Origin: JACVRW01 sp963751105 | GTDB lineage: Bacteria; Actinomycetota; Thermoleophilia; Solirubrobacterales; Thermoleophilaceae | Direction: 5' to 3' | Assembly: GCA_963751105.1 (NCBI GenBank) | Contig: CAVVTG010000002.1 | Span: 1,178,001-1,242,000, forward strand | DNA length: 64,000 nucleotides | Part shown: positions 25,923 to 33,590 of the stretch, one piece after another | Numbering within the stretch: the first letter of the stretch is position 1 | How the letters are laid out: every line of letters starts with the position of its first letter | The notes under the pieces: model-generated | Told to the model about the DNA's origin: nothing | The model's input: the letters and a program-made list of their open reading frames with translations, nothing else | Database searches by the model: none | Program-made: the position numbers and the translations under genes

Positions 25923-26966
25923 ATGGCCACCGAGCCCGTCACCGACCAAACGGCCCTGCAGGGGCCGGCCGCCTGGGAGGTAGAGGCCGACCGAGAGGGC
26001 GTCCACGGTGTCGGTCCTTGGCGCCTGGGGCTTCGGCGGCTCAAGCGCAACAAGGTGGCGCTGTTCTTCGGCTTCGTCTTCGTGCTGCTGGTGGCGGTCT
26101 GCTTGGCCGCTCCGCTGTGGGCGAATCAGGTGGCGAAGACCGGTCCTAACGAGAATCACCTGACCGACACGATCGTCATCGACGGGAAGAAGACCGACGT
26201 GGTGGCTCTCAACGGCACCCCGATCGGCCCGACGTAGCAGGGCGAGTTCTTCCTCGGCGCGGACCCCAACGGCCGCGACGTGATGGTGCGGCTGCTCTAC
26301 GGCGGGCGCAACTCGCTCCTGATCGGGCTCACCGCCGCGTTCATGACCACCGTGCTCTCGATCGTCCTGGGCATCCTGGCGGGTTTCTTCCGCGGCCCCA
26401 CCGACTCGGTGATCAGGGCGCTGCTCGACGTGATGTGGTCGTTCCCGGTGGTGATCCTCGGCGTAGCGCTGGGCGTGGCGCTCGCGCTCGGGGGCCTCAA
26501 ACTCGGGCCGATCACCATCAGCGGGGACTCACTCGTGGTGCCGATCTTCGTCATTGGCCTCGTCTACATCCCTTACATGGCCCGGCCGGTCAGAGGGCAG
26601 GTGCTCTCCCTGCGTGAGAAGGAATTCGTGGAGGCGGCGCGCGCCCAGGGGGCCGGCCCGCTGCGGATCATGTTCGGCGAGGTCCTGCCCAACCTGATCT
26701 CCACGATCCTGGTCTTCTTCACGCTCCTGATCGCCAACGCGATCCTCCTCGAGGCGGCGCTGTCGTTCCTGGGCGCCGGCGTTCGGCCCCCGAACCCCTC
26801 CTGGGGCACGATGATCGACGAAGGCGTGGACCGCATCGCCACCGCGCCGCACCTCGCCATCGTCCCCGGCGCGATGCTCGTTCTCACCGTGCTCGCGCTG
26901 AACGTGTTCGGTGACGGCGTACGTGACGCCCTCGACCCGCGGGCCAAGGTCCGCCTGGAGCACTGA
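25923..26966 (+). pseudogene. DppC/OppC-type permease interrupted by in-frame TAG
   Basis: An inner-membrane permease subunit of the peptide importer, with a TAG at 26235-26237 interrupting one frame. Upstream it encodes an N-terminal membrane segment (VALFFGFVFVLLVAVCLAAP); downstream, without a frame change, the typical QGEFFLGADPNGRDVMVRLLYGG followed by the EAA loop (EAARAQGAGPLRI). Homologues usually have an aromatic or polar residue at the TAG, so TGG (Trp) to TAG is the simplest explanation. True decay, sequencing error and stop readthrough are all possible. It starts ATG after GAGGGAG; the end overlaps the next ATG by one base. Confidence 0.8.
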
Positions 26967-27911
26967 TGGCCCGCTTCGTCGTCCGCCGGCTGCTTCAGAT
27001 GGTCATGGTGATGTTCGCGGTCTCCGTGCTCACCTTCCTGATCTTCAATGTCATCCCGAACGGGGATCCCGCCGTGCGGATGGCCGGCCGCCAGCCGACG
27101 GAGACCCAGATCGAGCAGATCCGCAAGGAGTGGGGCTTCAACGACAGTCTCCCCGTCCAGTACTTCACCACCATGAAGAAGGTCTTCACCGGCGATCTGC
27201 AGTCGTACTTCACGCAGTTGCCGGTGAACGAGGAGATCAAGAAGGGACTTCCTCGCACGCTGTCGCTGGCCATCGGCGCGGCCATTCTGTGGATGGTCGT
27301 CGCGGTGGCCTTCGGGCTCTACAGCGCCGTCAAGGCGGGCAAGTTCGCCGACCGCTTCCTCACGATAATCGCGCTGATCGGGATCTCGGTGCCCGTCTTC
27401 TGGATCGGGGCGCTGATGAATTACTACCTGGGCTTCAAGCTCGGCTGGTTCCCCAACGGGGGGTACGTCGAGTTCACGGAGGACCCGCTCGATTGGTTCT
27501 ACCACCTGATCCTGCCCTGGACGGCGCTCGCGATCCTGTTCATCGGGTTCTACTCGCGGGTGCTGCGCTCGAACGTGCTCGACACGATCAACGAGGACTA
27601 CGTGCGCACCGCGCGCGCCAAGGGGCTCTCGCGAGCGTCAGATCATGGTCAAGCACGTCCTTCGCAACTCGATGATCCCGATCGTCACCCTGTGGGGCCT
27701 CGACTTCGGGGCCGTGGTCGGCGGCGGGGCGATCCTCACCGAGACCGTCTTCGACCTCCAGGGGGTGGGCCAGTACGCCGCGGAGTCGATCGGCCAGCTC
27801 GACGTCCCACCGGTGCTCGCCGTGACGATCTTCCTCGCGTTCTTCGTGGTGTTCATGAACGCGGTGGTGGACATCGTGTACGCCTACCTCGACCCGCGCA
27901 TCCGGCTGTAG
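26966..27911 (+). pseudogene. DppB/OppB-type permease with a +1 frameshift
   Basis: The second permease subunit. The 5' frame encodes the N-terminal RRLLQMVMVMFAVSVLTFLIF helix, the DppB signature GLPRTLSLAIGAAI, and runs to VRTARAKGLS. The rest (QIMVKHVLRNSMIPIV ... VYAYLDPRIRL) continues in the next frame after an apparent extra base near 27632, where removing one C restores an intact product. The restored protein ends at the TAG at 27909-27911, one base before the DppD start. Whether the lesion is real or a sequence error is open. Confidence 0.8.
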
Positions 27912-29002
27912 TGAGCGCCCCGGAGTCCGCCACCCAACCACCCCGCCCTGCCGGTTCCGATCCACTGCTCTCGGTGCGTGACCTGCGCGTCGCGTTCGCC
28001 ACCGAGGAGGGCGTGGTGCAGGCGGTGGACGGGGTGTCGTTCGACCTGGCCGCCGGTGAGATCCTGGCGGTGGTGGGGGAGTCCGGCTCGGGCAAGTCGG
28101 TCACGGCGATGACGCTGATGGGCCTCACGCGCTCGCCCAACGCGAGGTTCGAGGGCACCGCGGACTACAAGGGCACCGAGCTGATCGCGGCATCCGAGGA
28201 CGAGTTGCGACGAGTGCGCGGAGCCGAGATCGCGATGATCTTCCAGGACCCGATGACCTCGCTCAACCCGGTGCTGCGTCTGGGCGAGCAGATCATGGAG
28301 CAGATCCAGGAGCACGACGCGATGCCCGACCGCCAGGCCCGTGAGCGCACCGTCGAACTGCTCGACAAGGTCGGCATCCCGCGCGCCCGCGACCGGCTCG
28401 ACTCCTATCCACACGAGTTCTCCGGGGGCATGCGCCAGCGGGTCATGATCGCCCTTGCGCTGTCCTGCGACCCGTCGGTGCTGATCGCCGACGAGCCCAC
28501 GACCGCACTGGACGTGACGATTCAGGCCCAGATCCTCGAGCGGATCCGCGAGCTGCGTGACGAGACCGGCGCCGCGGTGATCCTCGTGACCCACGACCTG
28601 GGCGTGGTGGCCGACATAGCCGACCGGATCGCGGTCATGTACTCGGGGCGGATCGTGGAGCAGGGCACGCTCGACGAGATCTTCTACGACCCGCAGCACC
28701 CCTACACGTGGGGACTGCTGGGCTCGATCACGCGGGTCGACCGGCCGCGGCCCGAGCGGCTACCGGCGATCGCCGGCCTGCCGCCGTCGCTGGCCAACCG
28801 CCCCGAGGGTTGTCACTTCCGGCCCCGCTGTCCGCACGAGTTCGGCAAGTGTGCCGAGGTGCCGCCGCTCGAGGAGCGCGTTCAGGCGCGACCCGAACAT
28901 CTGGACCGCTGCTGGCTTTCGGCTACCCAGAAGGAGGAGCTTCGCGAGGTGCGCCCGGGCCAGATCGGGCTCGACGACAAGGCCGGGGCGCCCTCCGCGT
29001 GA
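27911..29002 (+). CDS. Peptide ABC transporter ATP-binding protein DppD/OppD type
   Basis: A 363-residue ATPase that energises peptide import. It contains Walker A GESGSGKS, a Q-loop (IFQDPMTSLNP), the ABC signature FSGGMRQRVMIALAL, Walker B VLIADEPTTALD and the switch His (VTHDLGVVA). The C-terminus carries the Cys-rich oligopeptide-transporter domain (GCHFRPRCPHEFGKC ... DRC), which can bind an Fe-S cluster in this subfamily. GTG at 27911 overlaps the permease stop. Automated calling would merge it with the frameshifted permease upstream; the domain order shows these are two genes. Confidence 0.9.
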   Translation: MSAPESATQPPRPAGSDPLLSVRDLRVAFATEEGVVQAVDGVSFDLAAGEILAVVGESGSGKSVTAMTLMGLTRSPNARFEGTADYKGTELIAASEDELRRVRGAEIAMIFQDPMTSLNPVLRLGEQIMEQIQEHDAMPDRQARERTVELLDKVGIPRARDRLDSYPHEFSGGMRQRVMIALALSCDPSVLIADEPTTALDVTIQAQILERIRELRDETGAAVILVTHDLGVVADIADRIAVMYSGRIVEQGTLDEIFYDPQHPYTWGLLGSITRVDRPRPERLPAIAGLPPSLANRPEGCHFRPRCPHEFGKCAEVPPLEERVQARPEHLDRCWLSATQKEELREVRPGQIGLDDKAGAPSA

Positions 29003-30097
29003 GCGACACCGGCGTCCCGCTCATCGACGTTGACCACCTCAAGGTTTTCTTCTCCGATCAAGGAGGGCCTGCTCGTCGACCGCGAAGTGGCTCGGGTGCA
29101 CGCGGTCAACGACGTGACGCTCTCTGTCGCCGAGGGCGAGACCGTCGGGCTGGTGGGGGAGTCGGGCTGTGGCAAGACCACGATCTCGCGCACCATCATG
29201 CGCCTGATCGACTCCACCGAGGGGAGCATCCACTTCCGCGGCAAGGACATCACCAGTGCGGGGCGGCGCGAGCTCGAGCCGCTGCGGCGCGAGATGCAGA
29301 TGGTCTTCCAGGACCCCTTTGCCTCTTTGAACCCGCGCAAGCGCGTCGCCCAGATCATCGGCCAGCCGCTGCGGCTGCACGGCACCTCGCGCTCCGAGGT
29401 GGACGACCGGGTAAGGGACCTGCTGCAGCTCGTTGGCCTTCAGGCAGAGCACCTGAACCGCTACCCGCACGAGTTCTCCGGGGGCCAGCGCCAGCGCATC
29501 GGTGTGGCGCGGGCGCTCGCTCTCGAACCGCGCTTGATCGTGCTCGACGAGCCGGTGAGCGCCCTCGACGTATCCGTGCAGGCCCAGATCATCAACCTGC
29601 TCGACGACCTTCAGGACGAGTTCAAGCTCACCTACCTGTTCGTGGCTCACGACCTCTCGGTGGTGCGTCACGTCTCCGACCGCATCGCGGTCATGTACCT
29701 CGGCAAGCTGATGGAGCTTTCGCCGGCCGAAGAGCTCTACACGAAGCCGATTCATCCCTACACCTCGGCGCTGCTGTCGGCGATCCCCATTCCCGATCCC
29801 AGAGAGAACCGCAACCGAGAGCGCGTGGTCGTCGGCGGCGAGCCTCCCAACCCGATCAACCCGCCCAGCGGGTGCGTCTTCCACACCCGTTGCCCGCGCG
29901 CCACCGAGGTCTGCCGTGAGGTGGAGCCCCCGCTGGCGCGCTACGCCAACGGCCACTTGGCCGCCTGCCACCACCCCCTCAACGTCTCCCACGAGGAGAT
30001 CGGCGCGGCCGTCAAGGACGAGGCCAGCCCGCACAGCGCCGGCGAAGAGCTGCCGTCCGCGAGCGCCAACGGCGACTCGCCTGCCGGCTCCGCCTGA
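28999..30097 (+). pseudogene. Peptide ABC transporter ATP-binding protein DppF/OppF type, frameshift near N-terminus
   Basis: The second ATPase. The natural start appears to be GTG at 28999 (GTGA overlap with DppD), reading VSDTGVPLIDVDHLKVFF. An extra base near 29053 then breaks the frame; the protein continues as PIKEGLLVDREVARVHAVNDVTLSV with Walker A GESGCGKTT, signature FSGGQRQRIGVARAL, Walker B LIVLDEPVSALD and the C-terminal GCVFHTRCPRATEVC cluster. A TTG at 29030 gives an unbroken but odd N-terminus (MTTSRFS), so a functional protein may still be made. Confidence 0.8.
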
Positions 30098-30169
30098 GCA
30101 CCGCGATCCATCCGACGCGTAGGTCACCAGACGCCGCGTTTCACCCATCGGTAAGCTGCGGGAAAACTT

Positions 30170-30191
30170 AACCCCCCAAATGGGGGGTTTT
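30170..30191 (+). terminator. Rho-independent terminator of the peptide transporter operon
   Basis: AACCCCCC (30170-30177) pairs with GGGGGGTT (30182-30189) around loop AAAT, followed by TTTT within 30188-30191. A strong hairpin 72 bases after the last transporter stop. Confidence 0.9.
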
Positions 30192-30369
30192 GGCGAGCCT
30201 ACGTTTACGCAAAGGGAGGTTTACGGAAAGCTCCCGCCTGCTAAAGGACGGGTCTGCATACCTTTTGCACGGCCTTAGGCCGTGAAGGTCCCAAATTGCG
30301 GGTTCGTACGATAGTGCATCACCGCCCCAGCACGAGTTTGCTGCCTCGAACGCGTGCAATCGCCCACCG
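30192..30369 (+). other. Structured intergenic segment upstream of the micro-ORF array
   Basis: No coding sequence is evident. Two GTTTACG direct repeats lie at 30203-30209 and 30219-30225. GGGAG (30214-30218) can pair with CTCCC (30231-30235). A larger hairpin has outer arms ACCTT (30260-30264) and AAGGT (30285-30289) and a 7-bp inner stem CACGGCC/GGCCGTG (30268-30274, 30278-30284) with loop TTA. It may be a 5' leader or protein-binding region. No riboswitch class is recognised. Confidence 0.5.
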
Positions 30370-30408
30370 CCGAGTCGCCCCGACTCGGGAAACCCGGAGG
30401 AACCCTCT

Positions 30409-30426
30409 ATGCCCTACAAGCGCTGA
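30409..30426 (+). CDS. Micro-ORF 1, pentapeptide MPYKR
   Basis: ATG-CCC-TAC-AAG-CGC-TGA, five codons. GGAGG at 30396-30400 lies 8 bases upstream of the ATG. It follows hairpin 1. Below any routine length cutoff; called because the same peptide recurs twice downstream with equally well placed ribosome binding sites. Whether it is translated is untested. Confidence 0.45.
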   Translation: MPYKR

Positions 30427-30542
30427 ACCCTTGACTGCGGGACCGCGAAGCGTGGTCCCAACGCCCGCGCACGCCCTCGCGCCGAGGACCGTGCAGCACC
30501 GGCCGGAGCACAGGATCCGGCATGACCCGTGAGGAACGCTCA

Positions 30543-30560
30543 ATGCCCTACAAGCGCTAA
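30543..30560 (+). CDS. Micro-ORF 2, pentapeptide MPYKR
   Basis: The same five codons ending TAA instead of TGA; GAGG at 30531-30534 is the likely ribosome binding site, 8 bases before the ATG. It follows hairpin 2. The synonymous change of stop codon is mild evidence that the reading frame, rather than only the DNA, is preserved. Confidence 0.45.
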   Translation: MPYKR

Positions 30561-30637
30561 TCGCCCAGCAGCACTGATCGCAAGCAACTTCGTCGGCCGG
30601 AGTCAGGGGACTCCGGCGAAAGCGGGAGAGACCCTCA

Positions 30638-30655
30638 ATGCCCTACAAGCGCTGA
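30638..30655 (+). CDS. Micro-ORF 3, pentapeptide MPYKR
   Basis: Third copy, ending TGA, behind the longest hairpin (9-bp perfect stem) and a GGGAGAG ribosome binding site. It is 88 bases upstream of the MFS gene start, and another short inverted repeat (ACCCC/GGGGT) lies between, so it is the unit best placed to act as a leader for that gene. Confidence 0.45.
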   Translation: MPYKR

Positions 30656-30743
30656 GCAGGAACCAGCAACGAGACCCCCGGCACGGGGTTCCGACGACAG
30701 CTGGCGCATACTTCAACGCCGTGCTCCCCGCTGAGCCACGCGC

Positions 30744-31998
30744 GTGAAACGACTGGCCGATCTACTTCGAGCCGAGCGCAGGGCTCGCACCTTCTTCGCG
30801 CTCCTCGCCCAGTCCGCACTGGGCACCGGAGCGGGATATGTCGCCCTTCTACTGGTCGCCTACGACAGGCTCGATTCTCCCTGGGCGATAAGCCTCGTGC
30901 TCATCGCCGACCTCCTGCCGCCCATGGTGCTCGGCCCCATCCTCGGCGCCGCGGCCGATCGTTGGTCGCGCCGGAACTGCATGGTCATCGCCGACGTGGT
31001 GCGAGCCGTCGCCTTCGTCGGCATCGCTTTGGTCGACAGCTTCGCGGCTACGCTGGTCCTCGCCCTGCTGGCCGGGCTGGGGACGGCCTTGTTCACACCG
31101 GCGAGCCTGGCCGCGCTGCCCAGCCTGGTCACGCGCTCCCGCCTGCCGGTGGCGACATCGGTCTACGGAGCGATCACCGACCTCGGCCTGGCCGTCGGTC
31201 CGGCGATCATGGCGGCGTTCCTCCTGATCGCCTCGCCCGAGACCATCCTCGCGGGCAACGCCCTCACCTTCGCCCTCTCGGCCCTCGTGCTTGCGCGGCT
31301 CAGCTTCGGTGAGGCGCCGTCCGCGGCCGAGTCCACCGCTGCTCGCGGCACGCTGCTCGGTCAGACGCGAGACGGAATCCGCTCGATCGGTCTCGTGCGC
31401 GGCCTGTGGCCCATTTTGGCCGCTTCGGCCGCCGGCGTCTTCTTCGGCGGCCTCGTGAACGTGGCCGAGCTGCCCTTCCTCAAGGACGACCTCGGCGCGA
31501 GCGACGCCGCGTTCTCAGCGATGGTCGCTCTCGTGGGGGCCGGCATCGCCACCGGCTCGCTCGCGGGAGGGGCGGGCGGCGAGCTGAAGACGCTCACGAC
31601 CCGCTTCACGCATCGGGCTGTTGCTCAGCGGCGCCGGCTTCCTGGTCGCGGGGCTCGTGCCAAGCCTGGCGGTGGTCCTCATGATGTTCACGCTCGCCGG
31701 ATTCGGCAACGGGCTGATGCTCGTCCACGAGCGACTGTTCATTCAGGAGACGGTGCCGGACGAGCTGGCCGCCCGAGTATTCGGTGTCCGTGACGCCACC
31801 ACGGCGTGGGGCTTCGGAGTCGCCTTCGTGTCGGCAGGCGCATTGGTGTCGCTCGCGGGGCCTCAGACGGTGATCGCCATCGCCGGAGCAGGCGTATCTC
31901 TCGTCGCGCTCGCGGCGGGCTACTTTCTGCGCCACGAGCGGCTGGCGGCGGCCGAGACCGCCGGCGGCCCTTCGCCGGTGGTGGCGGAGTCGCCCTAG
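30744..31998 (+). pseudogene. MFS transporter (drug efflux-like) with a +1 frameshift
   Basis: An integral membrane permease of the major facilitator superfamily, nearest to multidrug/macrolide efflux proteins. The 5' frame gives about eight helices, including FFALLAQSALGTGAGYVALL, the MFS motif DRWSRRNCMVIADV near residues 72-85 and LVLALLAGLGTALF. An extra base near 31608 (after TTRF) breaks it; the remaining four helices (IGLLLSGAGFLVAGL to LAAGYFLRHERL) continue in the next frame and end at 31998. Without that base a protein of about 417 aa would result. The start is GTG with a weak site; micro-ORF units lie upstream. Confidence 0.8.
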
Positions 31999-33400
31999 CC
32001 GCGAGGCTGCACGTGCGGGGCGGGAGGCGAGCGACCGTCTTGCGGACCGGCGCGCTGGCCAGCACGGCCCGGACCTCATCGCCGACGGCGTCCATGGTGA
32101 GCTCGCGCTCCTCCACCGCAACAACGAGGGCACTCACGACGTACGGGTCGAACTGACCGCCCGCGTTGTTCATGAGCTCGGCGATGCCTTCGGTCTTGGA
32201 ACGGGCCGGGCGATACGCCCGATCGCTGGTGATCGCGTGGTAGGCGTCGCAGGCGAAGACGATGCGAGACGCGAGCGGGATCTCCCCGCCCTTCAGGCCG
32301 TCCGGGTAGCCGCCGCCGTCCCAGCGCTCGTGGCAGGAGCGGACGATCTCGCCGACGCGCCCGAGCAGCCCTCCCACGCGGTCGAGCATGAACTGCCCTT
32401 CGATGGTGTGGGTTTTCATCACCTCGAACTCGCCGTCGGTGAGCTTGGCGGGCTTGTTGAGGATCTCCTTGGGAATGGCGATCTTCCCCACGTCGTGCAG
32501 CAGCGCCGCGAACTCAAGCTCCTGGCGGTCGTCGGGCGGAACACCGAGCTCGTCGGCGACCGCGTTGACCAGCTCGACGACAGAGCGTGAATGCTGCGCC
32601 GTGTAGTCGTCCTCGAACTCCACGACGTCCGCCAGCAGCATGACCGTGCCGCGGTACGCCCGCTGGAGCTCCAGGGTCTTGCTGTAGCGCTCCTTGCGAT
32701 CGGTGGCGAACGAGTGGAGCAGCCAGGCGAGCGGGCCGATGGCCAACAGCACGATGGGCGTCTCGAGCGCGGCGAGGGAGACCATGAAGGCGATGGGGGA
32801 GAGAATCGCGTCGACTCGGGCCGAGCCCAGCCAGCCGGTGGCCAGCTCGCGGAAGGGAACGTCGTCCAGCAGTCGGGCGCGCATGACCGTCCAGACGAAG
32901 TCGCCCACCAGCTGCGCGAGGAAGGCGAGTCCGTAGACCCACCAATCCGCGAGCCGCAGCTCGCCGGGGGCCAGCGCGACGAGCACGAGCACGGGCGGCA
33001 GGCAGTACCACAGGTCCGCAATCCGGCCGGTCACGCGCTGGCGGTGCCAGCGTCCCTCGAAGATCTCCGGCAGCATCGACAGCGCGTTGGCCAGCGCGAT
33101 CATCAGCGGGACGTAGGGCAGCGGAGCGAGCAGCACGATCGGGACCAGGATGAGCTGCTCGGCTGTCCCGTAGCCGCCGCCGAACTCGAAGCGAACCCGT
33201 TCGATGAGCACGTAGCCGATGACCAGGGCTACGGCGAGGGTCAAGCCGGTGTCGCGCTCGTTGGGCACGAGCACCGCCACCAGCACGGCTGCGGTCAAGA
33301 AGGCGAGAGCGGACGTGGTGAGGACCGCGCGCTCGCGCGGGCCCATGCCCTTCGCGCGGCGCGAACGCGCCTCGCCCACCAGTCGCTCCGCCAGAAGCAT
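31739..33400 (-). CDS. HD-GYP domain protein with membrane N-terminus
   Basis: A predicted c-di-GMP phosphodiesterase or HD-domain hydrolase. Residues ~25-240 form six or seven hydrophobic helices (MASE-like sensor). The HD-GYP domain follows at about 255-440: AQHSRSVVELV, LLHDVGKIAIPKEIL, SCHERWDGGGYPDGLKG, FACDAYHAITSDRAYR. The first His of the usual HHE is Cys. The frame continues after residue ~465 with a basic, Pro-rich tail that is antisense to the MFS gene for 260 bases. That tail looks non-native, so the true end is likely near 31995 or the stop was lost. Confidence 0.82.
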   Translation of the reverse strand: MLLAERLVGEARSRRAKGMGPRERAVLTTSALAFLTAAVLVAVLVPNERDTGLTLAVALVIGYVLIERVRFEFGGGYGTAEQLILVPIVLLAPLPYVPLMIALANALSMLPEIFEGRWHRQRVTGRIADLWYCLPPVLVLVALAPGELRLADWWVYGLAFLAQLVGDFVWTVMRARLLDDVPFRELATGWLGSARVDAILSPIAFMVSLAALETPIVLLAIGPLAWLLHSFATDRKERYSKTLELQRAYRGTVMLLADVVEFEDDYTAQHSRSVVELVNAVADELGVPPDDRQELEFAALLHDVGKIAIPKEILNKPAKLTDGEFEVMKTHTIEGQFMLDRVGGLLGRVGEIVRSCHERWDGGGYPDGLKGGEIPLASRIVFACDAYHAITSDRAYRPARSKTEGIAELMNNAGGQFDPYVVSALVVAVEERELTMDAVGDEVRAVLASAPVRKTVARLPPRTCSLAARATPPPPAKGRRRSRPPPAARGAESSPPRARREIRLLRRWRSPSEAPRATPMRLPTRRRLRSPTPWWRHGHRILGRPARPAPSPE

Positions 33401-33436
33401 CTATCGCATCGTCGGCATAAACTGGGCTATCCGCGA

Positions 33437-33452
33437 CCCTATTGCCCTATTG
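33437..33452 (-). repeat. Tandem 8-bp repeat upstream of HD-GYP gene
   Basis: CCCTATTG occurs twice head-to-tail (33437-33444 and 33445-33452); on the HD-GYP coding strand this reads CAATAGGG twice, 37 bases before its start. A possible regulator binding site in the divergent HD-GYP/alaS region. Confidence 0.45.
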
Positions 33453-33494
33453 CACACCTTTGGGCCGCAAAACTCCATAGTTGCTCGCAGGCTT

Positions 33495-33522
33495 CTCCGC
33501 AAACTGGACGTAAGTTGCGGAG
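33495..33522 (+). promoter_or_regulatory. Bulged hairpin in the alaS leader
   Basis: CTCCGCA (33495-33501) pairs with TGCGGAG (33516-33522); after a one-base bulge, ACT (33503-33505) pairs with AGT (33513-33515). It lies 69 bases before alaS. It may be a leader RNA element or a DNA operator. The features of a T-box (a specifier loop and conserved antiterminator) are not seen. Confidence 0.4.
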
Positions 33523-33590
33523 TTCGCGGCGCTCGGGCCCCAGTTTACGGTAGGACAACGCGGTTCGGCCCTCCTTAGACTGCTCAGCCT

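Larger units (their letters stand above)
30370..30655 (+). repeat. Three tandem hairpin + RBS + MPYKR micro-ORF units
   Basis: Three units share one layout: an inverted repeat, then 20-21 bases containing a purine-rich ribosome binding site, then ATGCCCTACAAGCGC and a stop. Hairpins: CCGAGTC/GACTCGG at 30370-30388; GCCGGA/TCCGGC at 30502-30521; GCCGGAGTC/GACTCCGGC at 30596-30617. Start codons lie 20, 21 and 20 bases after the hairpins, at 30409, 30543 and 30638. The coding blocks are identical, while stop codons vary (TGA, TAA, TGA) and the flanks diverge. Confidence 0.85.

Noticed and set aside
26966..29002. A single 678-codon permease-ATPase fusion
   Set aside because: The middle translates as low-complexity sequence; the permease clearly continues in another frame and ends at 27911, where the ATPase starts.
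30192..30369. Possible c-di-GMP (GEMM) riboswitch before the micro-ORFs
   Set aside because: ACGCAAAG is reminiscent, but the conserved tetraloop-receptor layout and the second arm are absent.
30370..30655. CRISPR-like repeats
   Set aside because: Only three imperfect units, inverted repeats of different sequence, and coding blocks of 18 bases; no spacers of even length and no cas genes.
33495..33590. T-box leader for alaS
   Set aside because: No specifier loop with an Ala codon and no conserved antiterminator bulge was found.
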